From Adiantum capillus-veneris (lineage: Eukaryota; Streptophyta; Polypodiopsida; Polypodiales; Pteridaceae), in NCBI GenBank assembly GCA_014529385.2, contig CM043946.1:39563558-39627557 (forward strand): a stretch of 64,000 nt of DNA, read 5' to 3'. A program made the translations under genes and the position numbers. Under the pieces are notes generated by a model, which worked only from the letters and a program-made list of their open reading frames with translations, was not told where the DNA came from and did no database searches. Shown here in pieces: positions 1-10,879 of this stretch (position 1 is its first letter; every line of letters starts with the position of its first letter).

Positions 1-1013
1 TTCTAGTAGTTGCATTAACTTTTTTGAGGTCCACGCACACCCTGAGTTTCCCATTCTTTTTTGGCACGATAACTATTGGAGACACCCATTCAGAGTGTTC
101 AATAGGATATATGAACCCACATTTGATAAGCTTTTCTAGTTCTTCTTGAATGATCTTTGCGTACTTAGGATTCATCGGGTAGGGTCTTTGTTGTACGGGC
201 TTCGCAGTGCTAATCATAGGGATTGTATGTTGGACCACAGAAGGTGGAACACCTTTCATATCATGGTATGTCCAAGCGAATATGTCCTTGAATTCCTTGA
301 GAAGCTCTTTGAGGACCGCCTCTTCAACTTCTGTGAGGTCTTGGGCAATAAAAACAGGTTTTGATTCTTCACCGGGGTCGGCTAATTCTATTTCTTTAAC
401 TATTGTCGGACCATCATAGATTCCATTATTCCCATCGATAGGTATTCTTTGGGCTTTTGTGTACACAACCTTTGCTTCCCCTGTGGTGTAAGATTTGAAA
501 TTTTCTGGTGCAGGATGCAAGTCTGTGGATTCTGGTTGTGCTTTGGTCTGTGCTTCTATTTCTGCTTTCTTGTGTTGTCGAGCTAACTCTTGGTTTTGAC
601 GCCTCCTTGCAGTGCGGCTCAACTTTGGCTTGTCTATGATCTCTAATTGGGCTATGTCATGGGGTCGTGGTCTACACCACATAACATTTTGGAGATATTC
701 ACCCCAATCGTCTACCAATTTACGATGAGCATCACATGCTCCTATATAACTGAGCCATTCTGCTGAGGATCTCTTCTTTTTTTATCCTAGCACGTACATT
801 GGCTCGATATCGACGCCTCTTAAAGGTTTTCTTTTTCTTATTTGAGACCTGCTTTTGATTTGCATTTAGATCTGGCTCACTAAAGGAGTCCTCGTTGGTG
901 TCCTCTTCACTCTCGGAGGAGCTATCATGGGTTGATGTGCTAGGTCCTTCCGAATGTTTTGACTCTGAACTTGCTCCACTCTTTAATTCATGAGATTCAG
1001 AATCCGTTTCACT
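1..1013 (-). pseudogene. Element A: pre-RT linker and start of reverse transcriptase (cut by window edge)
   Basis: This is the pol continuation of the gag/protease ORFs to the right. Near the left edge the minus strand reads the N-terminal fingers of a Ty3/Gypsy RT, including FAWTYHDMKGV, then SEWVSPIVIVPKKNGKLRVC, then DLKKVNATTR at the boundary. The catalytic palm lies outside the window. Upstream, an acidic Ser/Glu-rich stretch and a KKKKTFKRRRYR basic patch form a linker. Two lesions break it: an in-frame TAG at 1014-1016, and a one-base frameshift in the T7 run near 778-784, after which the frame continues cleanly to the edge. In the living element RT would copy the RNA into DNA inside the Gag particle. 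The motif style suggests the Tat/Athila side of Gypsy rather than a chromovirus; that lineage call is inference. Confidence 0.85.
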
Positions 1014-2633
1014 CTAGAAGTTAATGTCTGAGTCGTGTTGGTTAAAGTCTTCTATTGAGCTATCGGTGTCACCTTCAGATTGGTCCACAATTGCCTTGCC
1101 CTTAGAAGATGCATGTATGGCACTTCTCATGTTCAGAGGTGCAATTTGTGGTACCTCTTCCCCCTCTGGTGTGACCCAAGTGGTTCCTCTATTTCCCCAG
1201 GTATCTATGGTTGCAGCTAGGTGTACCCAGTCTACGTTGTCTGATTCCGTCATACCCGGTAACACATCCATGTAAGGAGAATCTTGGCCAATGTCTGTAT
1301 CCTTCTTACAAGTGTAACAATATTGTAGTGGGGCCGAGTGAACTGTGGTGTCAGAGCGATGATCAATAATGGTTTTACTCCCTAAGGGGTGTACCTTACC
1401 AGTCACCAAATCCACTCTAAGGACAGAGTCTTGGAATTACAAATAGACATGATTTTTAGACCAATCATGAACCATTTGTGCTTCCCTCATGAATGGTCGT
1501 CCTAAAATCATTTCATATGACATAAGGTGTTTAGAGATATCCATTACAATGAACGTATGTCGTACCTTGTGTCCTAGAACTTTGATCTTAAGATCCTTGA
1601 GCATCCCCATAGGTTTGGCTATGGTACCATTTGCCATCTTTACCACAATGTTAGTAATACTGAGGCGGGGTTTTCCCATGGATTCCCAACAATCTTTTGT
1701 AACGATGCTAACTCCCGCACAACCATCAAGAATTCCCTTTATAGTTAATCCCTTGGTAGTGATGGGTAGGGTCGCATTAGACTCGTCGTCTTCAAAATAC
1801 TGCCCTAATTCTTTAATGGGTACCTCGATCACAGACTCGTGTCCATCTAAGTCAAGTGATTGCACATGATTTTCCTCATCAATCATAATCGAGCCAGGCC
1901 TATTTGGTTGTGCAAACTGCGGTAATCCCGTTCGTAGCTCTCCGTTAAGGAATGCTCGAAGTGCAAGGAATAACTCAGGATCTCCATACAGCTTTGCTAT
2001 GATCGTGGTTCGGACCTCAGAAGACATGAAGTCCACTAGTTTGGCAACATTCATTGGCATTTTGCAGGGTGTAGGTCCTTGACTAGGAACTGGTGAGGAT
2101 GGAATCTCATATTCCTCAATGGGATCAGGTATTCCTTCGTTAAACATCCTTTCCAACAAGAAGGGTGTATGCTCACTTTCTGATGTCCCGTCCTCACTCC
2201 CTTCTTGGATGATACTAGATATGGCTAACGGTCTATGGTTCATGTGGGGTGGATGAACTTGCGTGCGAAACACTGTGTCATGAATTTTGACATGCATGGG
2301 TTCTGGTTCTAGTTTCCTTTGAGTCTCCTCCACTAAACCTCTTAAATGTTTCACCTGCTCAATCTCGTCTACTTGGTTTGGGTACGTCCCAATCTTCTTG
2401 TTACGATTCTTCCCTTTCTGCCCCTGCGGTTTATCTTGGGGGTCTTGGATTGGATTTGGAAACACTTGTGGTGTTTTCAGAGGCTCTTTATGGTTTTCTC
2501 GTATTCGGTTTTCATTTGGTTCCATGTTACGGTTTTCTTTGTCGGTCTTTCCCTTTGCGGTATTGGTTCTAGTCTCCATTGTCTCCATTGAATCTGAATC
2601 ATCCTCGAGGTCATTCATATACACGGGGTCATC
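1014..2633 (-). pseudogene. Element A: aspartic protease region of pol
   Basis: Two ORFs in the same frame as gag, separated by TAA at 1437-1439, so originally one polyprotein. The retropepsin-like core lies about residues 295-395 of the right-hand part: GILDGCAGVSIV stands where the D-T/S-G-A active site is expected, followed by MILGRPFMR, the usual end of plant Gypsy proteases. The sequence then runs through FQDSVLRVDLVTGK into a linker with Ser/Asp-rich patches. The protease would cut Gag-Pol. The active-site loop reads D-G-C-A-G rather than D-S/T-G-A, so activity is doubtful. The two stops bounding this block fit single C-to-T changes from CAA and CAG. Confidence 0.8.
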
Positions 2634-5615
2634 TCATGTTCCTATGTTTGTTTTGGAACTTGGCTTTGAATTTCCCGTATTCTGCGACCTCTTTCTTCGT
2701 GTCTTCGTTTTCTTTGCTTGGATAACTGACGCGGTATCTCTCTCTTCGAGGATATGGCCTGGCCCTTGAAGCATGGACCGTGTAATCGCATAAGCGGGTG
2801 CGACGGGTGGTATTGGCGATGTCACACTAGCAATTTCGACCAAATTTAGGGGTGTGATTTTAGGCGCATTTGGGTTATAGGGGCATTGGGCAATCAAGTG
2901 ATCTATGCCACAACGATTACATGTGAGTATTGGCATTGCAGACGTGCTCCCTTGATTCATTTGCATCTGTGCAACATTCTTTTGCAGCCTAATAGGGCAC
3001 TCCGCTGCCCGATGTGGTCCACCACACTCGTAGCATTGAAGAGGTGGCCTCCTAGCCTGGGTGTTGATATTTTGACCTTTGGATGCGAGAGCAGTAGCTT
3101 GATAAACCGGCTTGACTTGCCCCCAACAATCTTCCATGTAGTATATAGGACACTCTTCCAATGTATCAAGTCTATAGGCAATACTAGTGTCTATTTCCTC
3201 CTCATAGCCATCTGCATAAGCATTAGATGGCTCGCAACCCACTTGGTTCATAGGGGCAACTCTTGGATGCGGGGGCTGCGGTCCTAGCACAGGAGGTGGT
3301 AGCGGTGTAGCTTGTACAACATTTTGAGATCTAGGGACCATGTGTTGCGGTAGTTGCTCAACAGGTGGAGCAGGCATCAATACAGGAGCTTGAGGCGCAT
3401 CCGTCCAGGCTACAGGTGGTCTATTTGCCATCATACGTTTGATCATTAAACAATCCTTAGCTTGGTGACCATACCTACCACATGCGTTGCAAGTTCCATT
3501 AAATTTTACTCTAAACGTAGGGCACTCACTAGTGCTATGTGGACCCAAGCAAATGGAACACCATTGTTGCTCCCTTCTTGGATACATGTGACTATTTTGA
3601 GGGGGTCGATTATCCTTAAGAGACTCTTGGATTGCCTTGGTGAGGTCTATCAAAAATGTCTCAAATACCTTTGGCTCGTTGGCAATGGGCTTTGCAGTCA
3701 TGGGTTCATACTCAATGGCTTGTGAGCTAGTGGATCTCGTGTCAGTAGACACCCTCATGCCTGCTATCATCAAGTTGTCCTCTAATTGGATTGCATTGGC
3801 AGTGACATCTTCCCAGGTTGTGATACCTCTAATCACTAGTCCATTATAGATTCCTTCATTCCTCAACCCTCGAATGAATCGATCAAGCAATTGGTTATTG
3901 TTGAAGCGCTCATTTACAAGGCAGCGAGAGTTTAAGTGCTTTAGACGACTAATGAAGTCCCTTACTGACTCTTCTTCCTTACGTTCAGCCTTCTGTAGCT
4001 GAGATGCTACACCCCAAAGCACACCTTCTCGTATGTACTCCTTTAGAAACAACCTTCGAAGGGTAGGGTAGATTGTTTTCTCATCCACCCTTAGGGTTCT
4101 ATACCAATCTCCAGCCTTCCCACTTAATGTCAAGCTTAAGGCATTGCACTTATGTAGTTCGTTGCGTTCCCCTAAGGAATCACATACTTGTTCAAACACT
4201 TCAATGTGTTTTCTAGCATCTTCATCCCCATTGAATTTTTGCGTGAGTTTGGCAATTTGTATTGCCTTACTTCTAGGCTCTCTATCAGATGCATGACGCA
4301 TATTTTCCGCGATAGATCGACCTATGGTTTGAGCAAACGCTGCCAAGTCACCTATGTGAGGAGGCAGGGCCGGTGGAGGTACTCTTGGAATCATATGTGG
4401 GAGAGGGACGGGTACCGGTCTTGGCATATGTGTGGATGATGCAGGATATGGAACATAACCGGGCATAGGTCCACTCGGATAAGGGCTAGGGAGCGGCACT
4501 CGAGGAGCATAAACAAGTGGTACAATTGGAGGTGTGGGGGCCATGTGTGCATAAGGGGCTAGAGGCACATACGGTCGAGGCCCCATATTAGGTACTACGA
4601 CACTAGGTAGTGGCACTGCGCTAACCGTAGATGTCATCGGTACATTCTCTGTCAGGCTTATCCCTGGAGTGAGCACTGTGTTTTCCTTAATAGAGGGTTG
4701 AGCCAAGTTAGGGAAGCTAAAGTTGTCGCTCGGAGGCTCAAATTGCATAGAGACCCCAGGTGAAATGACGTAAGATGGGTCCATGGGACTCATTAGAGGA
4801 GTCTCCATTTGTGATAGAGTAGGCTGTTGAGCCTTGCTCGTATCCAGAAATCTCATGGGGCCAGTTGAGAGTATATTTACCCCTCGGTTTTGCCTTTCCG
4901 ATTGAATAATGCCATGGATAACATTATAGATCATTTTCTGTTGATCTTCGATGCTCGTGGCACTAGAGGTGGATTGTACAATCTCTATCCATCCTACATG
5001 GTAGGCGTGGCCAGAGTGTAGATCCATCAACACCTCAGTGTGGAGGTCGTATGTCCAATGATCATTAATGAACAATCCTTCTAGAGTCGACGTGTTAACG
5101 GTTTCTTGTGAGGTAGAAGCAATGTTGCTCCTCGTGGTTTTACTTGTCACCAACGGTACTCTAGAGGGAACTTCTGAAGGAGGCAGCTCAACAGGGCCTA
5201 CTTGGTAAGAAGTTGGCAGGATATCCACATGGACACTCTTTGGGGGTGTGGGGTCCACGTGCGATGTGAAAGGAGAGTCCACTTCCCCACCCCCTTCGTG
5301 TGCTTCATTTGCATCAGGTTCCGAGCGAGTAGCTCTACCTAATGTTTCCATGAAACGGCTAAACATACTAGTACTAGGCTGTGGAGCTTCGGGAGGTGCA
5401 TGGCCTTCTCTCTCAATGTTTTGGGTAGGGTATGCTTCCATGATTTCTGAGTCGGAGGAGGAATCACTAGCGGCTATTTTAGGGTCTTGGGTGGTGCTAC
5501 CTTGTGTCCTCGATGAGGGTCTAGAGCCTATCGTGGATGGGTAATGGGTGTCCGTATGAACAGAGGCACCCTCAATATGCTCGTGTTCTAGCACCCGCCC
5601 AGAGCGTAAGTGCAT
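2634..5615 (-). CDS. gag: Element A: Gag polyprotein, 993 residues
   Basis: Structural protein that packages element RNA in the cytoplasmic particle. The ATG at 5613-5615 gives MHLRSGR, a common start for plant Gypsy gag. Residues 1-300 are acidic and Ser/Pro-rich; about 330-420 is very Pro-rich; about 440-640 is the Retrotrans_gag fold (KHIEVFEQVCDSLGE, GKAGDWYRTL, FISRLKHLNSRC, LLDRFIRGLRNE). Four Cys/His knuckles follow: CSICLGPHSTSEC, CNACGRYGHQAKDC, CYECGGPHRAAEC and CNRCGIDHLIAQC. Only the second has canonical CX2CX4HX4C spacing; the others are one residue shorter before His. It ends at TGA (2634-2636), with the protease block in frame directly after. It is the longest intact ORF of the window and longer than most Gypsy gags. 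Confidence 0.9.
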   Translation of the reverse strand: MHLRSGRVLEHEHIEGASVHTDTHYPSTIGSRPSSRTQGSTTQDPKIAASDSSSDSEIMEAYPTQNIEREGHAPPEAPQPSTSMFSRFMETLGRATRSEPDANEAHEGGGEVDSPFTSHVDPTPPKSVHVDILPTSYQVGPVELPPSEVPSRVPLVTSKTTRSNIASTSQETVNTSTLEGLFINDHWTYDLHTEVLMDLHSGHAYHVGWIEIVQSTSSATSIEDQQKMIYNVIHGIIQSERQNRGVNILSTGPMRFLDTSKAQQPTLSQMETPLMSPMDPSYVISPGVSMQFEPPSDNFSFPNLAQPSIKENTVLTPGISLTENVPMTSTVSAVPLPSVVVPNMGPRPYVPLAPYAHMAPTPPIVPLVYAPRVPLPSPYPSGPMPGYVPYPASSTHMPRPVPVPLPHMIPRVPPPALPPHIGDLAAFAQTIGRSIAENMRHASDREPRSKAIQIAKLTQKFNGDEDARKHIEVFEQVCDSLGERNELHKCNALSLTLSGKAGDWYRTLRVDEKTIYPTLRRLFLKEYIREGVLWGVASQLQKAERKEEESVRDFISRLKHLNSRCLVNERFNNNQLLDRFIRGLRNEGIYNGLVIRGITTWEDVTANAIQLEDNLMIAGMRVSTDTRSTSSQAIEYEPMTAKPIANEPKVFETFLIDLTKAIQESLKDNRPPQNSHMYPRREQQWCSICLGPHSTSECPTFRVKFNGTCNACGRYGHQAKDCLMIKRMMANRPPVAWTDAPQAPVLMPAPPVEQLPQHMVPRSQNVVQATPLPPPVLGPQPPHPRVAPMNQVGCEPSNAYADGYEEEIDTSIAYRLDTLEECPIYYMEDCWGQVKPVYQATALASKGQNINTQARRPPLQCYECGGPHRAAECPIRLQKNVAQMQMNQGSTSAMPILTCNRCGIDHLIAQCPYNPNAPKITPLNLVEIASVTSPIPPVAPAYAITRSMLQGPGHILEERDTASVIQAKKTKTRRKRSQNTGNSKPSSKTNIGT

Positions 5616-6595
5616 GTGCTTTTGATACCCTAAGGTGTCAAAAAGCTGCTCTAGGAGGCCTTGTGATTAGTTTTTTGCGTGTTTTTTGTTTGTTTTTTTG
5701 CTAGATTTTTTAGAGCGTGTCGTGGAATGGGCCGTGTGATAGCTCGAAACGAGCGTATCGCTAGGAGGGACGCGCTGTGCTTTACAGCCCACCGTTTCTA
5801 TTTTGCTCCAGAAAAGCCCGAAACAGTCTTTTCCTAGCTGGGGAACTAGGCTCCAAATAGCAAGTCTAAGGGTGCAAGTGGGAAGAGAAGGGAGGAGAGT
5901 GGAGGACTTGTCCCACATGCTCTCATTCCCTCTTGAGGAGGTAGGGTATATATATAAGAGTGAGTCTAGTATATATCATAAGATTGAGGACTGAGGCCTG
6001 GGCCTAGGCTTGGGGAAACGATCCCGATTTAACTTTTATACAAACCAACCCGTCCGTTTTTATAACTCACGTTTTTTATTTTCGAAAATCTGACCTCCCC
6101 CTCACTCACGTTTTTATTTTTCGAATTTTTTTTTAAAAAGATTTTTTTTGGGATATTATTTGGTACGCGTTTTGGTGCGCGTTGACCTCACCTAACTATT
6201 TACTGTCCCACCTACCTACTTACCTACTAATCAATGGTTCACCTAATTACTAACCTGCTTAATTAACTAACTGTGCGCCTAACTGTGCACAAACCAGAAA
6301 ACACAGAAAATGCAAAAAATTGAAACTTGACAGAAATGTGCAGTGCAAACCAGAAAATGCAAAAAACGCAAAAACGCAAGAAATGCTAACTGTGTAAGCT
6401 AAAATCGGAGCTTAATAGAACTAACAAAATAGAGCTTAACAGAACACATAAAACTTGAATGCAGTCAACAACATTGTGTCTTTCTCTACTGTTTTTGCAT
6501 AACAACAATGATCAAACTTAAGCCGCGCCTTTCCTACTTAAAAAATAGCTTCAATACAATTTACAGGTCGCCATTGGAGCTTCACGCGCAACAGC
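5616..6595 (-). other. Element A: untranslated leader between primer site and gag
   Basis: About 1 kb with no convincing gene. It holds A/T homopolymers (6100-6150), a TATA-like run at 5948-5957 and an 84-codon in-frame ORF (5667-5918) that ends before gag and looks like chance. Long leaders are usual in this type of element and would carry the packaging signal. Confidence 0.6.
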
Positions 6596-6613
6596 TCCCT
6601 GGCAACGGCGCCA
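6596..6613 (-). other. Element A: primer binding site (tRNA-Asp type)
   Basis: The minus strand reads TGGCGCCGTTGCCAGGGA, four bases inside the LTR end. It matches the complement of the plant tRNA-Asp 3' end as I know it, apart from one base, and fixes the LTR boundary and the orientation. Confidence 0.85.
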
Positions 6614-6617
6614 AAAA

Positions 6618-7195
6618 TGTCAAGGCTAGGGACTTGCTATGCGCCGTGTGCGAGCCACAAAGGCTCCTAGCACACAGTTATATAACAGACAAGCTCACAA
6701 GGAAGAACGGTGTGTCACTCACCTTCCTGCGTAGTTGCGAATGAAGGATTCCCACGCCGCGAAGAAGAGGGAGACGCCGCTACGCCGTGCTCAACCGCCT
6801 TGCCGCCGTCGTGCCACCGCAACGCTCGATCGCACACACACTCTCACACTCTCTCTCTCTCTCTCTCACACGCACACACACAAGGAGATGGTGAAGGAGA
6901 AGGTGGAGATGGAGCAAGAGCACCTTCTATTGCACAATGAGAGAATGACTCAATTTTAGGTTTAATTGGCTTTTATGTGAGCTCACCCCATTCACACTTG
7001 GGCGCCCATGCTTAGCCAACTAACCCTAGCATGTTCGTGTTGGAGTGCGCCTCTCATCGGCGATCACTCTACCTTTCCCTATTGGACCGACAAGCTCGGT
7101 GCCTGACTCTACTTAAATAAATAATACGGTTACGGTGTCCGTCGTAGGCGATAGGGTGTCCGTGAGCCACGAGGGTTAACATCCCCCTTTTTACA
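6618..7195 (-). repeat. Element A: 5' LTR
   Basis: 578 bp bounded by TG and CA on both strands; it ends four bases from the primer site. A TATA box lies at about 6678-6687 (GTTATATAAC), leaving a short R-U5 of a few tens of bases. A CA/CT microsatellite lies at 6833-6882. The partner 3' LTR is outside the window, so the outer end at 7195 rests on the terminal dinucleotides only. Confidence 0.75.
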
Positions 7196-7561
7196 AAATT
7201 AACTATTTAGCTGTTCTCTATCTCTTGCACTATAGCATTATACAATACACTGCTTCTAAGCAACTTTCAAGATTACATGCGGATACAAATTTGAGGCTTC
7301 ATTTTACCACCAACTATATCTTCTTCTTCTCCACAAGAGTTTAAATTCAAAGGGATCTTAAGGAAAGTGTCTCTTTGTGCACACACAGATCTAAACACAT
7401 GCGCAATATGTACATGGAGATGTTTGATACAAGGGCACTATCTCTTCACACACCTACAGAGCGAGAGAGAGAGAAAAAAACAAGAATCATGAAAGGAAAG
7501 GCTTAGCTCTATCTTTCTTGCACGCATTGATCAATGTAGCCACGATCCATGCATCTTCAAG
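7196..7561. other. Spacer between elements A and B2
   Basis: No ORF, repeat or RNA gene recognised. AT-rich sequence with a short GA run at 7461-7477. Confidence 0.5.
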
Positions 7562-8432
7562 TGTAAGCTTGTTGGTTGCCAAGCCTCTCTATCTTATTGT
7601 AATGAAAGGAAGAACCACGTACCTAAGTGTCATACCGTGTGACAGAGTCAACACGACTAGTGCATGGAGGCTACAAGAGGTTGTTAGGCTCTTGAAAAAC
7701 ACACTCAATTCTTATCTACTCAAAGATACACTCAACTGCATGTCAAACAACAAAATTTAACCGAAACATCTACAAGCAAACCTCGACAACTCACCACGCA
7801 CGTGAAGACCAAACTTATATAGGAAAGATAGACAGTGACTAAAGACACATGCCCATGGCCTCAAATCCCCCATTTGACAACTTGACAAAACCACCCTTAT
7901 TATCTACATGGCAGATTTGACGTAACTATTTTTAGTCTAGAATGCATACTATAGCTTGGCAATGCTATCCTAATATTCCTCATGTGCATAAAATGCGATC
8001 TATATGCATGAAACTTGAGTTATGAACATATTAAGAAGAGTATTAGCTACAACAAAACCATAGATTTGTCACAAAAAACTTACAATGTTGCTTAGACATT
8101 TCACCTGCAAACAGATGGAACAAACCCACGCTCCAAATGGATTATCCGTGATGGGTTTACGAGCTCTAGAAGAAAAAGGAGAATACGTGCAATTCTCAAA
8201 GACTATACATGCGCTTATTATAAAAAAAACTTCATTACAGATTAAGGGTTTTTTTTAACGAATGGTGGTTTATCCCTTAGCCAAAGGTTTTAAAATATCA
8301 AAATAAACTCAAATCTAGGTAGGAAGGGACTAGAGGTACGATACAGGTTAATCACAAACTGGAAGCTCTTGGCCCCGACTATCAACTTTACAATATTGGG
8401 CTAAAAAATGTGGTGTTAGCCTACTGCCAACA
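7562..8432 (-). repeat. Element B2: 3' LTR
   Basis: About 870 bp, related to the B LTRs: shared blocks include GAACCAC, the region around ACTAGTGCATGGAGGCTACAAG, and the right end (TTAGC-CT-CTGCCAACA against TTAGTTTGCTGCTAACA). The left end TGTAAGC was placed by distance to the shared GAACCAC block. The half-site GCGCTTATTATA at 8213-8224 recurs in the B2 spacer palindromes. Confidence 0.7.
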
Positions 8433-8445
8433 TTTTCCCCCTCCT
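8433..8445 (-). other. Element B2: polypurine tract
   Basis: The minus strand reads AGGAGGGGGAAAA directly before the LTR terminus TGTTGGCAG; it is the expected plus-strand primer site. Confidence 0.75.
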
Positions 8446-8446
8446 A

Positions 8447-9203
8447 TTTTGGGTCATCCATGACACAACAGTGTATGGCTAGGTTACTGCTTCGGCTTGC
8501 GGGCTCTATGCTACTTTTTGAGAGCTTTGAGGGCTTCATAATACTAAATCATGAGCTTCCTGTTGCCTTTTGTGAGGAGAAATTGGAGATCTATGGACAT
8601 TTTTGAGCTCCATTGTTGAATATTCAACAAACCTTGCCCGTAGAGTTTCAATGGCTAGACTGAAAGTCTTGGATCTGAAGGTGAAGAAGTCAGTGTAGAA
8701 TGTTTCTTCAATAGTCTATATGTAGTAGGATGGAAGAAACATTAGCCTTGCATATATTCCATAAAGCACTTCATCAAGCGACTAATCTAAAAGTCATAGC
8801 AAAGTCCGGTTGCCTTCGAGGAAGGATATCCATGAAGCATTTGTTTGTTTTGCCTGTTAAAATGTTTACGTGCATGTTAGAATCATCTTGGCTATTTTGA
8901 TAAAGATAATGCAAGCCACATGTGGAATTCTCTTGAAGACCTCTATGGCATCTCTCAGTGTCTTTAGCATGTAGTCTTCTATAGCCTTGCCTTTGGTTGG
9001 AGAGAGTCTGGGGTAATTTAGCCATGTTGGATGTTTCTTCAGAATAATCCGGTGGCTACCCCAATTTAGCCATGTTGGATGTTTCTTCAGAATAATCCTT
9101 GAAGAGTTAGAACAATAGGATTTGTCCTTAACTTGTCCAACAATCCTTCAATCAAGCTTTGGCTTGTGCCACTTGGATGTTAGCAACATCCAACTACATC
9201 TGA
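8447..9203 (-). pseudogene. Element B2: C-terminal part of the extra ORF after integrase
   Basis: Decayed coding sequence, read over several frames, matching the C-terminal part of the extra ORF in element B: WLNY then DYMLKTL, FLEGN, LYGIYARLMFLPS and FYTDFFTF correspond to WLNY, EYMVKTL, FLEGN, LYGFYARYMFLPS and FYTRFFTW. Similarity at protein level over many stops shows that a real protein was encoded. Function unknown. A 38-bp direct duplication (9016-9053 and 9062-9099) lies inside. The fold-back element interrupts the gene at 9203. Confidence 0.65.
9199..9203. repeat. Target-site duplication TCTGA, left copy
   Basis: TCTGA here and at 9908-9912 flank the fold-back element exactly at its ends. 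Confidence 0.7.
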
Positions 9204-9907
9204 TGTAATGGAAATGGCCTATTAACTTTGAGAGTAGCAAAAATTAGAGTAGTACTTTTATGAAATTACTTTGTGAGCATAGCGGGTGAACTTAATTGAT
9301 GGTAGCAACATAAACACAACATTTAGTTAACTTGGCATGAACAATACTTTTTGCAAGAGAGAGAGTTTAGAGAACATGACAACAGTTGAGGACCGGATTT
9401 ATGTGGAGTTGTGCTCCTTGTGATCTACGTGATGCAATGAAGATGGAAAGATTCATGCATCACGAGCATAACATAAAGTTTGTGGAAAGCATTAACTATC
9501 CCAAGCCTCAGTCCCAAGGCCTCAAATACCTTCGCAGGTGGAGAGAGCGATCAGGGAATGAGTGTAGGGAAGAGGAAGAAGATTTCATAGAAGAAATAAT
9601 TAATTCCTCGCTTATCACCACTCTTCTTGCTAGCATACATAATAACATAGTAATGAAGATGGATAAGATGGCAAGCTTAAGCATTGAAGCATGGCTCTTG
9701 GTTGGATTTGCATTCCATAGCCAAGAGTGTTGGTGTAGGCTCTCAACCTCTCTACTTGCAAAAGTATTGTCCATGCCAAGTCAATCAAATGTTGTCTTTA
9801 TGTTGCTACCATCAATTAAGTTCACCCGCTTTGCTCACAAAGTAATTTTATAAAAGTACTTCTCTAATTTCCGCTACTCTCAAAGTTAATAGGTCATTTT
9901 CGTTAAA
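9204..9907 (-). mobile_element. Fold-back derivative of a C-family LTR
   Basis: 704 bp. Positions 9204 to about 9755 match the 3' part of the element C LTR in reverse orientation (compare 25250-25898 and 37720-38427). The last about 150 bp (about 9756-9907) are the same LTR terminus in forward orientation. The ends are therefore inverted repeats of about 160 bp (both begin, read inward, near CCTATTAACTTTGAGAGTAGC), and the arms resemble each other more than either resembles element C. A 5-bp TCTGA duplication flanks it. There is no coding capacity; the ORFs seen across it also appear in the C LTRs and are not genes. Confidence 0.75.
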
Positions 9908-9912
9908 TCTGA
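9908..9912. repeat. Target-site duplication TCTGA, right copy
   Basis: Partner of 9199-9203. Confidence 0.7.
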
Positions 9913-9950
9913 AGCCACTTTGCATGAGCATTTGTGTCCAAGACTGTGGA
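9913..9950 (-). pseudogene. Element B2: short piece between two insertions
   Basis: 38 bp of B2 left between the fold-back element and element B. Its last five bases, GTGGA, face GTGGC at 23331-23335, a probable target duplication of B with one mismatch. Confidence 0.55.
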
Positions 9951-10861
9951 TGTGGATGGGTTTCCTAACCTCACTCTTATCTTATTGCAGACATAGCGAG
10001 AACCACAAACATAATTGTCAATCCATGGGACGAAGATGAATCGACTAGTGCATGGAGGCTACAAGAGGGTGCCAATCTTCGGGAAAACAACAGACAACTT
10101 GCATCTAACTCAAGCTACACTCAAATGGCCTAGGTCATCAAAAGCTAGTTACTAATCGGCAAGCAAACCATGATCTTTACAACGTCATAAGAAATCCAAA
10201 TGCTATGAAACTTCTAAGACAAGTATAGAAGATCTAAGCACACATGCTTCTGGTCTCAAATCTCACTTTCAATGAGTGGCAAAAAATACGATCATTAACA
10301 ATAGTGAGATTTTGACCTAGTTGTTTCTAACACCAAATGCATCTAAATGCTTAGCAATGATGCCCCAATACCTCAGCTATACTTACTTTGGGATTTCTTA
10401 GCTTAAATTCCTACGTATGATTAAATTAGGCCTTGGGTCGGTGACGTCAAATGCTACGATTTATTATGATATGTTTACATCAATGCGTAGAGTACTTACA
10501 TGTGGTTGCAAGGCAACAGATGACACTGCAATGTGATAGCCGACAAGGGAGATAGAAGCAGGAGAAGGAGAGAAGAGAGCACAGTAAGCTCACGCTATGT
10601 ATTTCTTATCCAAAAACTTTATAATAACTTTACAAGATTGACTTTTATACCTTAGCCAAGGTTTCTTAGGTCAAAAACTAATTATTTGGGAGCTCCAACC
10701 AAGGATTAAATGATACAATCTGGAAGCTTATAGCTCAAGCTCATAAATTACAATATCCACTCGTCAAATATGAGGTACAATATCTTCGATTTATCAAAAG
10801 AATAAGTGTTTTTACAATGAAGCTCCCAAAAAATGTTACATGGGTTAGTTTGCTGCTAACA
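9951..10861 (-). repeat. Element B: 3' LTR
   Basis: Direct repeat of 22419-23330. Plus-strand ends are TGTGGATGGG and GCTGCTAACA; element sense begins TGTTAGCAG. Confidence 0.9.
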
Positions 10862-10875
10862 TTCTCCCCTTCCTT
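10862..10875 (-). other. Element B: polypurine tract
   Basis: The minus strand reads AAGGAAGGGGAGAA directly before the LTR start TGTTAGCAG. Confidence 0.8.
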
Positions 10876-10879
10876 GACA

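Noticed and set aside
5940-5962. TATATATATAAG as promoter of an internal gene in the A leader
   Set aside because: No ORF or start context supports it on either strand; AT runs are common there.
9386-9853. 155-codon ORF as a gene
   Set aside because: It lies across the fold-back LTR and recurs, in reverse, as LTR ORFs at 25146-25722 and 37618-38248.
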